From Planctomycetia bacterium (GTDB lineage: Bacteria; Planctomycetota; Planctomycetia; Pirellulales; Thermoguttaceae), in NCBI GenBank assembly GCA_030527185.1, contig JAUNBF010000007.1, forward strand, positions 1 through 64,000: DNA of 64,000 nt, in the 5' to 3' direction. The notes under the pieces are model-generated. The model searched no databases, had not been told where the DNA came from, and saw nothing but the letters and a program-made list of their open reading frames with translations. Of this stretch, positions 53,527 to 62,183 are shown piece by piece. Position 1 is the first letter of the stretch. The number at the start of each line of letters is the position of its first letter. The position numbers and the translations under genes were made by a program.

Positions 53527-54741
53527 ATGTTTCATCATCACACTTTTTCTAACGGCTTGACACTCCTTGCGGAAACGTTTCCTCAGCGAAAATCGTTCAG
53601 TTTATTGCACCTTTGTCCGATGGGGAGTGCCCAGGACCCGCCTCATCAGGAAGGTCTTGCGGCCATGGTTTGCGAAATGATGCTTCGCGGAGCGGGAAAA
53701 CGGAAGAATCGAAACTTTTTGGAAGCGATGGATGCCTTGGGAATTCGGCGTTCGGAAGTGGTTTACCCCTTTGGGATGGAGTTTCAGGGAAGTCTCCTGG
53801 CGGAAAACTGGGAAGGGGCGGTGCATCTTTACGCCGACCTGATTCGGGAACCACGATTTCCGCAGGAGGAATGGGAAGCGGCTCTTCAGACGCAGTTACA
53901 GGAAGTGATTGACGAAGACCCGGCAGAGTACCTCATAAAATCTCTCCGGGAACGGTTTTACGGAACGGTCTGGGGACACGATGCGGATGGAAAACGGGAA
54001 GATTTGTTGTCTCTGGCGTGGGAAGATGTCGTCGCACACTATCGAAAATGGTTTCGCCCGAATGGTATGATTCTGGCTGTTTCGGGAAATGTGGAGTGGG
54101 AAAGACTTCAAATGGTGGTGGAAGAACGTTACGGCGACTGGAAACCCCTCGACGTACCACCAACGGAACCACCCCGGCTTGGTTGGAAACCGTTCCACCA
54201 ACGGTGGGATTCGGAGCAGACTCACCTCGGTCTGGCCTGGGAAACGCTCCCGTTCTCCCACCCCGATCGATGGACGGCATGGGCAGGTTTCTCCGTTCTG
54301 GGAGATGGCATGGGAGGACGATTTTATAATGAAATCCGGGAAAAACGGGGACTTTGCTATTCCGTGGAAGTGTCCTGCCACTCCCTGAAAGAGAAGGGTG
54401 GGGTTTTTTGTCTCATGGCAACTCGCCCGGAAATGGCGGCTCGGGGACTCGACTTACTCCTGACGGAAATAGAATATCTCCGCCACGGCATTACCAACGA
54501 CGAATTGATGGCTCTGAAAGCACGTTCCCGAAGTTCGCTCGTCCGGCTTCAGGAATCGTCTGCCGGATGGTGCCAGAGAATGACGCAGGACTGGTATCAC
54601 CTCGGACGAGTACGTTCTCCCCAAGAAATTCTCCAACAGGTCGAAAATCTCACCCTCTCCGGTATCAACGATTACCTTGCCTCCCATCCCGTCTCGTCCA
54701 TCCTTCTTGCGACTTGCGGCCCCGCTCCGATTCCGCGTTAG
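53527..54741 (+). CDS. M16-family peptidase homologue lacking the zinc motif
   Basis: 404 residues with no signal peptide. The fold of M16 peptidases (pitrilysin/MPP) is clear: NGLTLLAE start, GLAAMVCEMMLRGA at 43-56, EVIDEDPAEYLIKSLRERFYG, HYRKWFRPNGMILAVSGNV and the Arg-Tyr pair region GGRFYNEIREKRGLCYSV. At the place of the catalytic HxxEH (HFLEH in active members) it reads AMVCE (46-50), so both His are gone and zinc binding is not expected. Such members act as the non-catalytic half of a two-subunit enzyme or as a binding partner. No second M16 gene is in the window. The ATG has no strong ribosome site. Confidence 0.85.
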   Translation: MFHHHTFSNGLTLLAETFPQRKSFSLLHLCPMGSAQDPPHQEGLAAMVCEMMLRGAGKRKNRNFLEAMDALGIRRSEVVYPFGMEFQGSLLAENWEGAVHLYADLIREPRFPQEEWEAALQTQLQEVIDEDPAEYLIKSLRERFYGTVWGHDADGKREDLLSLAWEDVVAHYRKWFRPNGMILAVSGNVEWERLQMVVEERYGDWKPLDVPPTEPPRLGWKPFHQRWDSEQTHLGLAWETLPFSHPDRWTAWAGFSVLGDGMGGRFYNEIREKRGLCYSVEVSCHSLKEKGGVFCLMATRPEMAARGLDLLLTEIEYLRHGITNDELMALKARSRSSLVRLQESSAGWCQRMTQDWYHLGRVRSPQEILQQVENLTLSGINDYLASHPVSSILLATCGPAPIPR

Positions 54742-54761
54742 AGTGGCACACGCATGGGGGA

Positions 54762-55748
54762 CTATTGGCTCACGCAGTCGAGTAGTTCGATCAATTCCTG
54801 GGGGATGACACGATGAGCGGAAATCGCTTCTTCCAACGGACAGAGGGTCGCAACACAGTCTCGAACGCCTGCCATTTGATCAGTTTGTCCATTTTCGATG
54901 GCACGGACGGCCAGATGACCACTTTGGGTGGCAAGAAGCCGGTCTTCGGGACAGGGATCGCCACCACGGAGCAAATGCCCCAAAACCACCGCCCGCATCG
55001 GGAAGGGACAACCCGCGTTGCGCAATTTTTCCTGCAAAGCCACGACACCTTCGTGGTACCCTTCCGCAACCACCATAATGATGGAGCTTTTCCCCAATTC
55101 TTTGAGATAATCGAGTTTCTGGACAATATCTTCGACCTGAAGCGGATATTCCGGCACACAGGCGACTTCGCAGCCCGCTGCCAACGCCGTGTAGAGCGTG
55201 ATGAATCCGCAGTGACGCCCCATCAGTTCGACGAGAAACATCCGGTGATGGCTCGACGCGGTATCCCGCAGTTTGTCCACCGCATCGACCGCCGTCTGAA
55301 CCGCCGTTTTGAAGCCAATGGTAAAATCGGTTCCGCAGAGATCGTTGTCGATCGTGCCAGGACAACCGATGATTTGGCCGTCCCAGTAGTTGCACAATTC
55401 ATGAGCGCCGGTGAGCGTTCCATTACCCCCGATCGGAATGAGAGCGTCGATCCCCAACTTGTTCAAAATGCCTGCCGCCTTCTTCATCCCCCCTTCCGTG
55501 GCGAATTCCGGGCAACGACTACTGTGGAGAATCGTTCCCCCCATTTTGGAGATGCCGGAAACACTTCGCATGAGAAATCGGGGCGTTCCGATACTGGCAA
55601 TGTAAAAATTTTCGCGCAGGATACCTTCGTAACCATCCATGAAACCAACGACTTCATGGCCGTTGGAAACAGCCGTTCGGACAATGGCTCGTAAACAGGC
55701 ATTCATTCCAGGCGAATCGCCGCCACTACACAACATTCCAATTTTCAT
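54762..55748 (-). CDS. pfkA: 6-phosphofructokinase
   Basis: 328 residues. It phosphorylates fructose-6-phosphate in glycolysis. The N-terminus MLCSGGDSPGMNACLR binds phosphates. The GGNGT (107-111) and PGTIDND (130-136) motifs indicate ATP use: Gly110 and Gly131 stand where pyrophosphate-dependent enzymes have Asp and Lys. Asn109 is where ATP-PFKs usually have the Mg-binding Asp of GGDGS. D134 is the catalytic base, and MGRHCGFIT and VLGHLLRGG follow. AAGGAAACACG precedes the ATG, and a promoter is about 100 bases upstream. It ends 20 bases from the convergent M16-like gene. Confidence 0.92.
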   Translation of the reverse strand: MKIGMLCSGGDSPGMNACLRAIVRTAVSNGHEVVGFMDGYEGILRENFYIASIGTPRFLMRSVSGISKMGGTILHSSRCPEFATEGGMKKAAGILNKLGIDALIPIGGNGTLTGAHELCNYWDGQIIGCPGTIDNDLCGTDFTIGFKTAVQTAVDAVDKLRDTASSHHRMFLVELMGRHCGFITLYTALAAGCEVACVPEYPLQVEDIVQKLDYLKELGKSSIIMVVAEGYHEGVVALQEKLRNAGCPFPMRAVVLGHLLRGGDPCPEDRLLATQSGHLAVRAIENGQTDQMAGVRDCVATLCPLEEAISAHRVIPQELIELLDCVSQ

Positions 55749-55841
55749 CGTGTTTCCTTATTTAAGAGGGAATGATTCGGGATTGCAGAACCGTTGTGCT
55801 GAAAAAATCAACAGGAAACGAAAGTTTCCCCAATCCCCGTC

Positions 55842-55870
55842 ATTATAATGGAAAAAAACTCTCAACGCAA
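55842..55870 (-). promoter_or_regulatory. Promoter of pfkA
   Basis: Minus strand TTGCGT, 17-base spacer, TATAAT; leader about 87 bases to the ATG at 55748. Confidence 0.7.
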
Positions 55871-55894
55871 GGGCAATCCCTTATGGACAGGCGA

Positions 55895-55946
55895 GAAAAA
55901 ACCCAAGTCCCTCCCCCAAGACAGGGGCTTGAAGACAGGGAGGGAC
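55895..55946 (-). terminator. Rho-independent terminator of infC
   Basis: GTCCCTCCC (55907-55915) pairs with GGGAGGGAC (55938-55946); on the minus strand the stem is followed after TTGGG by six T. It lies 16 bases after the infC stop. Confidence 0.75.
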
Positions 55947-55961
55947 GAAAAAGGGAGAAAT

Positions 55962-56492
55962 CTACAGAGGAGACAGAACACACGTGATTTTCTTTCCCTG
56001 ACGTGACGGTGCCGCATCGACTTTTCCATGCTCCGCCAGAAGACCAATCACCTGCTGCATCATCCGTTCCCCTTCCTGGATGTGCGCCAACTCACGCCCA
56101 TGAAATACGATGGAAACGAGGACTTTATCTTTCTTTTCCAGAAAACCTTTGGCGTTGTTTACTTTTACCATCACATCGTTATCCCCCGTTCCCGGTCGCA
56201 AACGGATTTCTTTGACCTTGATTCCGTGGGGGTTGGCCTTATTCTGTTTTTTGGCCAGTTGATACTTGAACTTTCCATAGTCCATAATCCGACAGACTGG
56301 AGGTTTTTCGTTCGGGGCAACTTCTACGAGGTCCAAACCTGCCTCATTCGCCAATTCCTGTGCTTTCCGAACCGGGATGATTCCCAACTGGGCACCTTTT
56401 TCATCAATGACACGCACTTCCCGAACACGGATCTGATCATTGATCCGTTGTTGCTGTTTTCCTTCCGCAGAGGAGTTCCTCCGTAAATTCAT
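55962..56492 (-). CDS. infC: Translation initiation factor IF-3
   Basis: 176 residues. IF-3 keeps the ribosome subunits apart and checks the start codon. Both domains are clear: N-terminal INDQIRVREVRVID, AQELANEAGLDLVEVAP, PPVCRIMDYGKFKYQ; then a linker and KEIRLRPGTGDNDVMVK with the C-terminal domain. Length is normal. The start used is ATG, not the AUU/AUC common for infC, so codon-based autoregulation is not expected. AAGGAG lies 11 bases upstream, a slightly long gap. The usual followers rpmI and rplT are absent: a terminator follows and then pfkA. Confidence 0.95.
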   Translation of the reverse strand: MNLRRNSSAEGKQQQRINDQIRVREVRVIDEKGAQLGIIPVRKAQELANEAGLDLVEVAPNEKPPVCRIMDYGKFKYQLAKKQNKANPHGIKVKEIRLRPGTGDNDVMVKVNNAKGFLEKKDKVLVSIVFHGRELAHIQEGERMMQQVIGLLAEHGKVDAAPSRQGKKITCVLSPL

Positions 56493-56580
56493 TCGTTATT
56501 ATTCTCCTTGTGATGGTCGTCTCACCAGGCTGCGAACAGACTCATTCGCGATTTTCTCCGCCCGGCACATATTCCACCTT

Positions 56581-56611
56581 TAAGTATTTCGTACTTTTCC
56601 TTTTTCGTCAA
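56581..56611 (-). promoter_or_regulatory. Possible promoter of infC
   Basis: Minus strand TTGACG, 18-19 base spacer, then ATACTTA, a weak -10. The leader would be about 80 bases and contains the GCGAA...TTCGC hairpin. Confidence 0.3.
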
Positions 56612-56694
56612 GTACCCAAACCTTTCTTTGGAAAAATTTTTTGAAATTTTTTGGAGAGTTTTTCACTTTCTCCCCCCGGAAGGCTGGCTCACCC

Positions 56695-56723
56695 TTGCCA
56701 GTCGGCGAAAAATAGGGTATTTT
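56695..56723 (+). promoter_or_regulatory. Promoter of the GATase1-like gene
   Basis: TTGCCA, 17-base spacer, TATTTT; leader about 55 bases ending in AAAAAGGAG before the ATG at 56784. Confidence 0.5.
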
Positions 56724-56783
56724 AAGGAATAAGGAATTGATAGAAAATTTTTTGCCACATTTCTGAAAAAGGAGAAAAATGGT

Positions 56784-57575
56784 ATGGCTACCCTCAAAAA
56801 AGTGGCGTATCTGGGAGATGGTTCCGTCACCGGAGCCGCAGCGTATCTGGCAGGAGTGCTGACCCACTTCGACATTCCCTACGATCGGGTGGACAGCGAC
56901 AGGGCTCCTTCCGAAAATTTCTGGAAAACCGATTACGCCGCCTACCTTTTCAGCGACTATCCTGCCGAGTACCTCCGCGCGGAAGATTTCCAGACGCTCC
57001 TGCAAAAAGTCCATGCCGGGGCAGGGCTGGTGATGTTGGGGGGCTGGGAAAGTTTTCACGGACGCCTGGGCGAATACCACCAAACCCCGTTGGCAGAAGC
57101 GCTTCCGGTGAAAATGTTGGCGGAAGATGACCGCCGCAATGTTTCGCAACCCCTTCTCGTGGTGCCGACAGCCAAACACGAAAACCACCCCATTCTTCAG
57201 GGACTTCCCTGGAACACCCCACCTGGAATTGGCGGTTTCAATGCCTTTTTGCCGAAAGAGACGAGTGAAACTGTCCTGGAAGGGGTCCGTTTTCAGGTCG
57301 ATTACCGCCAGAATCAGTTCACCTTCCAAATGAAAGAGCGCATCCCCCTTCTCGTCACCGGAAAATATGGTAACGGCAGAACCGCCGCCCTGGCAACCGA
57401 CGTGGCACCGCACTGGGTCGGAGGTTGGGTCGATTGGGGAAAAAACCGTATCGTCCAGGACGTTCCCGGAGGCGACTTCATAGACGTGGGCGAAGATTAC
57501 GCCCGCTTTTTCCGAAACCTCGTTTTGTGGGGCAACCCAATTTTAATGATTAATGAAATAATCATTAATCATTAA
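56784..57575 (+). CDS. GATase1-like protein (PF07090-type, putative glutamine amidotransferase fold)
   Basis: 263 residues. The fold is that of the class I glutamine amidotransferase-like group: LKKVAYLGDGSVTGAAAYL, then YAAYLFSDYPAEYL, LVMLGGWESFHG and LLVTGKYGNGRTAALATD. The catalytic Cys of true amidotransferases is not seen at the nucleophile elbow (after LVMLGG comes WES), so it is likely a divergent or non-catalytic member; the natural role is unknown. AAGGAG sits 10 bases before the ATG. The last codons, including the stop, lie in a 14-bp AT inverted repeat, so its C-terminal tail (NEIIINH) looks repeat-derived. Followed 20 bases later by the MscS gene. Confidence 0.8.
   Translation: MATLKKVAYLGDGSVTGAAAYLAGVLTHFDIPYDRVDSDRAPSENFWKTDYAAYLFSDYPAEYLRAEDFQTLLQKVHAGAGLVMLGGWESFHGRLGEYHQTPLAEALPVKMLAEDDRRNVSQPLLVVPTAKHENHPILQGLPWNTPPGIGGFNAFLPKETSETVLEGVRFQVDYRQNQFTFQMKERIPLLVTGKYGNGRTAALATDVAPHWVGGWVDWGKNRIVQDVPGGDFIDVGEDYARFFRNLVLWGNPILMINEIIINH
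57543..57575. repeat. Inverted AT repeat covering the gene end
   Basis: TTAATGATTAATGA and TCATTAATCATTAA, arms of 14 bp with loop AATAA. The stop codon of the GATase1-like gene is inside it. TAATCATTAA and similar words continue to 57586. Confidence 0.7.
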
Positions 57576-57595
57576 TCATTATATCACTAATTTCG

Positions 57596-59008
57596 ATGTT
57601 TTGGCGTAAATTATTTTTTTTCAGTTTGATTTTTTGCTTCCTCTGGCAGCCGGTCTGGGGTGTGGAGGGGGAGGATGCGGCGGTTTCGGAAGAATCGAAG
57701 ACGTTGGCAGAGGATCTGGCGGAAACGCCTGTTCAGGAGGGTGAAAAACCGATCGAGGCGGAGGCGACGCCGGATGAAGAGGGGATGTCGGTCACGCTGA
57801 AAATCGACGCGGATGCGGTCAAACAACTCCAGGAAACGAAAGCCAAACCAGAGCCAATTTTGATTCTGGAAGATGAAAACATGGACGTCGGGTACCTCTA
57901 CCAGAAATTCCAGGGCTGGTGGCTGAGTGTCCAGGGCTTTTTTGCCGAGCATTGGCGGAATTTGCTCACACTTCCGGTGGGGATTCTGCTGACTTCGCTG
58001 GTCGTGTTGCTGTCGCACTGGTTCGTGCGTCGATTCCTGCTGGACTGGCTCTTTGCCACGAACAAGACGGATACGATCGAGCATGTTTACTGGGCTATCG
58101 GGCCGCCGATTCGGGGAATGTTGTGGACGACAGGCATTTTTTTCAGTGCCATGCCTTTGTTGAATGGGGCACCGTGGTTACAGCGACTTTTTCTGGCGAT
58201 CATCGTATCGAATGTTTTCTGGGCCATTTTCCGGCTCATTGCGGTGATGGAGACGCTTTTTTTACGCTATGTCGAGCGAAAAAACCTGCCGATCGACCTG
58301 CTGATAACGACGTTTTTGCGGAAGATTTCGCGAATTCTGCTGGTTTTGGTGGCGTTGTTTTTCATCGGGCAGACGATTCTGGGGCTGAACATCACAGCAC
58401 TGCTGGCCGCAGCGGGAATTGCGGGGTTGGCGTTTGCGTTTGCGGTGAAGGATATTCTGGCGAATTTTCTCAGTTCGTTTTTGCTGATTTTCGACCGTTC
58501 GTTCCAGATTGGCGACCGCATTCGCACCTCCAACATCGACGGCGTGATTGAAAAAGTCGATCTCCGCAGTACCCGAATCCGCTCGTTGGAGGGGAATGTT
58601 TTTTCGATTCCCAACGGAATGCTGAGCAACAATATCATCGAAAATGTGAGTTGGCGGCCTAAAATCAAGTACACGTTTGACCTGACGCTTTCGTACAGCA
58701 CCACACCGCAAAAAATGCGAGAGGCGACGGAAATTCTCCACCGCCTGACCAGCAATCCCGGACGTTTCGAGCAGGGTGAAAAGAAACCGCAGATTTTTTT
58801 CACCGAATTCAAGGACTGGGCACTGAATATCAACATTATTTTATGGTTTAACACTACCGACTGGGGAATTTCGCAGATTTGGCGACACGATCTGAATCTG
58901 GAGATTCTGGAGGCTTTCAATCAGGCGGGGTTGGAATTTGCCTTCCCGACCAGTACGGTTTACATGGAATCCGCCGAGCCGGAAAATTTGGGGAATCCCA
59001 TCCAGTGA
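57596..59008 (+). CDS. Mechanosensitive channel of the MscS family
   Basis: 470 residues. It opens under membrane tension and releases ions and solutes. A signal-like first helix (MFWRKLFFFSLIFCFLW) is followed by an acidic, Glu-rich periplasmic stretch (about 22-95). Then come four or five membrane helices, the last being the pore: LNITALLAAAGIAGLAFAFAVKDILANFLSSFLLI, with the Ala-Gly packing of MscS TM3. A cytoplasmic beta domain follows: FQIGDRIRTSNIDGVIEKVDLRSTRIRSLEGNVFSIPNG. Length and plan are those of the larger MscS relatives. The ATG has no ribosome site but lies 20 bases behind the previous stop. Confidence 0.9.
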   Translation: MFWRKLFFFSLIFCFLWQPVWGVEGEDAAVSEESKTLAEDLAETPVQEGEKPIEAEATPDEEGMSVTLKIDADAVKQLQETKAKPEPILILEDENMDVGYLYQKFQGWWLSVQGFFAEHWRNLLTLPVGILLTSLVVLLSHWFVRRFLLDWLFATNKTDTIEHVYWAIGPPIRGMLWTTGIFFSAMPLLNGAPWLQRLFLAIIVSNVFWAIFRLIAVMETLFLRYVERKNLPIDLLITTFLRKISRILLVLVALFFIGQTILGLNITALLAAAGIAGLAFAFAVKDILANFLSSFLLIFDRSFQIGDRIRTSNIDGVIEKVDLRSTRIRSLEGNVFSIPNGMLSNNIIENVSWRPKIKYTFDLTLSYSTTPQKMREATEILHRLTSNPGRFEQGEKKPQIFFTEFKDWALNINIILWFNTTDWGISQIWRHDLNLEILEAFNQAGLEFAFPTSTVYMESAEPENLGNPIQ

Positions 59009-59016
59009 GCAAGAAA

Positions 59017-60981
59017 ATGAGACACTTTTTTTACGGAATTTTAGGAATTGTACTGGCATGTGCCCTCGTCGGCTGCCGGGAGACGGAAACCCCGTCCGAA
59101 ACGTCCACGTCGCACTCGATGGGAGGGGACACGAACGATCCGCGTTGGCGGGAAAAGATGTTGCAGAACTCGATTCAGACGCTGCAAAGAATGGCGGACA
59201 CTCGCAATCCCGACGATGCGTGGGAGTCGATGAATCAGTGCGTGGAGCGGCTTCATTCCTGGATTCAGGACGAGCGGACACCGGAAGGGTGGCGGGTGGA
59301 GCCACTGGCGGAAAAATGGGTGACGGCGTTGGAGAGCGTGGAGCAAGTCCGGCGGGAACTGGACGCATGGCTCCATCAACTGCGATTGAATCAGGCTGCC
59401 GCGACGCAGGAATCTTTGGGGAAATTGCTGGCTGCTTTACAGGAAGCGTCGGGAAAAATCACGTCGGACTTTCCCCCAGTCATGCAGGCGTTGAAAGCAT
59501 TTCTCGAAACGTCCCGGCAACGGCTGGAACAGGTGGTTCAGGCGGGGGAATGGTCGCCGGAACTGGGGCAACACCTCGGTGCCATGGAAATCGTCTTGCA
59601 GCGAACCGCCATCCTCACCCGCACCCCGGAAAAGGCGTTTCAGGCAGCCAAATCCCTTCCCGAAGCGGAAGACCATCCCCTTCGCCATGCCTGGCTGTTC
59701 GATTCGGCCATTTTGCTGGAGCAGTATTTGCTGCGTGACATTTCGCTCTGGGCACAGGGAAAGGTGGACGCTTCCGATCGGACGCAAGACCTTGAAATTG
59801 CTGGGGTTAGCGACGTTTCTGGAATCCCCAACCACGTCCAGATTTCGGCGGATGACCAGAACCGCGTGTTGTCGATTTTCGACTGGGTGGTGACGAACAT
59901 TTCGCTCGATCGCCCGGAAATGCTCGGCTCGATGGAGACGCTCCAGTTTGCCGGCATTCCGCAAACTCCCGTCGAAACGCTCTTGTCGGGACATGGGAAT
60001 GTGCTGGAACGTGCCTGGGTTTTCATCCTGCTGGCACGGCAACAGCACCTGAACGTCGTTCTGCTGGAAATTCCCACGACGCGCGAAGAAAATCAGAAAG
60101 GTCGGTATTTTCTGCTGGGATACGTGACGGGAGAGGAGATTTTTCTGATGGATCCGCATTTGGGAATTCCCGTTCCTGGTGGTAAAGCGGCCTCTGCCAC
60201 GTGGAAAGAATTTCAGGCTCAACCCAACCTCCTGAACGACCTCTTTCAGAAAATCGGCTATCAGGAACGCTTTACCCCGGAAGACCTGGCGCAAACGCGG
60301 TTTCTGGTGGAGGCCTCGCCGTGGTACGGGTCGCTGCGAATGCGGATTTTGCAAGCTCGGCTGACCGGGAAAGAGCGTGCCGTGCTGGTTTCTGATCCCG
60401 CTTCTTGGGTGGAGCAACTTCAGCAACAATCGTGCGAAAACATCGCTCTCTGGACGTATCCCTACGAAGTGTATCTCTGGCGTGCCCTGAATTTCGGCCA
60501 GACGGCACGGTCGGAAATGGTACTCAACGTCCCCTTTTTCCGGGATTATGGCGAAACATTCCCTCTGTGGCGTGGGCGGATGCTCTATTTGAAGGGGATT
60601 TTAACCGGCCCTCTGAGTGCCACGTTTTACTACCAGAAAGCCCGTCCGTCGGATAGGGATTTGGAAGAGCTTCAGAACTCCGATGCCCAGCCCGGTTCCG
60701 CTCTGCTCGACCTCGTTCGGATTCTGCGGCTCGACGCCAGTTATTTCATGGGAAATATCTCCTACGCCGTCCACAACGTCCCGGCCGCGGAGGAATACTA
60801 CGAAAAACATGTTTTGCAGTCCCCCTTAAACAACAATCCCTGGAAAGATTCCACCCACTATCTCTGTGGACGTCTGGAAGAATCGGTGGGAAATCAGGAA
60901 AAAGCTGCCCAACACTACGAAGCTGTCCAGGGAAGAAGCCGATTCCAGGCACTAACAAGAAAAACGATCCTTCATGATTAA
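59017..60981 (+). CDS. Large lipoprotein with a possible transglutaminase-like core and TPR-like tail
   Basis: 654 residues. Lipobox LVGC with Cys20. The N-terminal 240 residues are charged helices (LQRMADTRNPDDAWESMNQ, LGKLLAALQEASGK). Residues about 280-410 resemble a transglutaminase fold (FDWVVTNISL, NVLERAWVFILLARQQHL, VVLLEIP, and EIFLMDPHLGIPVP with the DP turn), but no Cys stands where the nucleophile would be. The C-terminus (about 560-650) has TPR-like helices (LDASYFMGNISYAVHNVPAAEEYYEKHV). The ATG at 59017 comes 8 bases after the MscS stop; a GTG at 59005 overlapping that stop is possible. The pair is probably co-transcribed. Confidence 0.75.
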   Translation: MRHFFYGILGIVLACALVGCRETETPSETSTSHSMGGDTNDPRWREKMLQNSIQTLQRMADTRNPDDAWESMNQCVERLHSWIQDERTPEGWRVEPLAEKWVTALESVEQVRRELDAWLHQLRLNQAAATQESLGKLLAALQEASGKITSDFPPVMQALKAFLETSRQRLEQVVQAGEWSPELGQHLGAMEIVLQRTAILTRTPEKAFQAAKSLPEAEDHPLRHAWLFDSAILLEQYLLRDISLWAQGKVDASDRTQDLEIAGVSDVSGIPNHVQISADDQNRVLSIFDWVVTNISLDRPEMLGSMETLQFAGIPQTPVETLLSGHGNVLERAWVFILLARQQHLNVVLLEIPTTREENQKGRYFLLGYVTGEEIFLMDPHLGIPVPGGKAASATWKEFQAQPNLLNDLFQKIGYQERFTPEDLAQTRFLVEASPWYGSLRMRILQARLTGKERAVLVSDPASWVEQLQQQSCENIALWTYPYEVYLWRALNFGQTARSEMVLNVPFFRDYGETFPLWRGRMLYLKGILTGPLSATFYYQKARPSDRDLEELQNSDAQPGSALLDLVRILRLDASYFMGNISYAVHNVPAAEEYYEKHVLQSPLNNNPWKDSTHYLCGRLEESVGNQEKAAQHYEAVQGRSRFQALTRKTILHD

Positions 60982-60988
60982 TGGATTT

Positions 60989-61089
60989 ATACTCCTTCCA
61001 TTTTGAATTTCAGGAAAACGAAAGAAAAGTCTCTCCTTTTGGAAGAAGTTTGCGGGAGTGGCTCCGAAAAACTCAAGTGGATGGAGTAT
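60989..61089. repeat. Longest copy of the MITE-like element
   Basis: 101 bp. Left end ATACTCCTTCCATTTTGA, right end reverse complement ATACTCCATCCACTTGAG; about 13 of the first 15 bases pair. The inside CTCCGAAAAACTCAAGTGGATG also occurs at 40391-40448. It contains no gene. Confidence 0.65.
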
Positions 61090-61180
61090 CAATGGATCAT
61101 TACGCGTGATCCAGCCACGTTTTCACGTGTAGTCGTGTTACGTCGCTGGAAACTTGTCATGGCGGACATATTACCCTGGA

Positions 61181-61651
61181 TTATTCCAATGGTTTTGCGA
61201 AATTCTCCATCCGGGGAGAGCCTGTTTCGAGCCAGGAGGTGAGGAGAATCCACGCGGCCAGTTTATCACGGCGTTCTTTTCGTTTTTTGGACGAGAGGGA
61301 TGCCGTTCGCATGAGTTCGTCGGCAAATTTGGAGGAATAGCGTTCGTCGTAAAAAAGGATCGGTTTTTGCGTCACTTCGTGGAGCCACTGCCCAAACTCG
61401 CGTGCTTCGAGCGATTTGGGGCTTTCGTCACCGCTGGGGTAGAGAGGCAACCCCACGACAAAGAGAGCGATCGCTTCCTCACGCACCAGGCGGGCAAAAT
61501 ATTCCGCATCTTTTCCGAGCGTTCGACGGTTGTAGTTTTCCAGTGGGCTGGCGATTTTCCGTTCGACATCCGTAATGGCAATGCCAATGCGAACGGTGCC
61601 GTAATCAATTCCTGCCACACGGCCTTGCGAGGGGAAATTTTCCTGCGTCAT
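61181..61651 (-). CDS. ruvX: Holliday-junction resolvase-like protein RuvX/YqgF
   Basis: 156 residues with the RNase H-like core: VAGIDYGTVRIGIAITD at about 12-28 (Asp in the first strand), ALFVVGLPLYPSGDESPKS (Gly-Leu-Pro), and LFYDERYSSKFADEL with D-E-R as the second acidic region. Members trim the 5' end of 16S rRNA precursor or act on recombination junctions. Length is a little above the usual 140. GGAGGAGTGG precedes the ATG. The ATATAATA stretch (61693-61698, minus strand) is a likely -10. Confidence 0.9.
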   Translation of the reverse strand: MTQENFPSQGRVAGIDYGTVRIGIAITDVERKIASPLENYNRRTLGKDAEYFARLVREEAIALFVVGLPLYPSGDESPKSLEAREFGQWLHEVTQKPILFYDERYSSKFADELMRTASLSSKKRKERRDKLAAWILLTSWLETGSPRMENFAKPLE

Positions 61652-61820
61652 GCGGTACCACTCCTCCTTTTCTTTTTTGAATCTGAAATTATATTATAGA
61701 CTTTTGGCAGGAAAAAACCACCCCCGGAGCCGGGTTAAATTGATAATTAATAAATCACTTGTGGGAGGCTTGCCTTTCCTTTTAGAATGAATCGAACCGT
61801 TTCCTTCTTTTTTTGCACTG

Positions 61821-62183
61821 ATGTTTCCCATGACTTTTTTACGTGTCGTTATCCTGTTGTCGTTGTCGAACACGTTCATGTTGTTTGCGTGGTATTCACA
61901 TTTGAAGAATCAGGCGGACAGTCCGTTGTGGAAAGTGGTTCTGTTGTCGTGGGGAATTGCTTTTTTGGAATATTCGCTGATGATTCCCGCCAACCGGTTG
62001 GGGAGCCACGTGATGACCGTTCCGCAGCTGAAAATCCTTCAGGAAGTGATCAGTCTGAGCGTTTTCGTCCCCTTTGTCGTTTTTTACATGCACAAGTCGC
62101 TGACCTGGAACTATCTCTGGGCAACGCTCTGCATTTTGGGGGCGGTCTATTTCATTTTTCGCGACAAAATGGCTTTTTCATGA
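61821..62183 (+). CDS. DUF486-family small membrane protein
   Basis: 120 residues with four membrane helices. It matches the DUF486/DMT-type family: LLSLSNTFMLFAWYSHLK, LLSWGIAFLEYSLMIPANR, TVPQLKILQEVISLSVFVPF and ATLCILGAVYFIFRD. The family's hallmark is the QLK-EV-SLSVF segment. Function is unknown; half-size transporter is suspected for the superfamily. The start could be Met1 or Met4; no ribosome site is evident. Its stop overlaps the ATG of the methyltransferase in ATGA, so the two are translationally linked. Confidence 0.85.
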   Translation: MFPMTFLRVVILLSLSNTFMLFAWYSHLKNQADSPLWKVVLLSWGIAFLEYSLMIPANRLGSHVMTVPQLKILQEVISLSVFVPFVVFYMHKSLTWNYLWATLCILGAVYFIFRDKMAFS

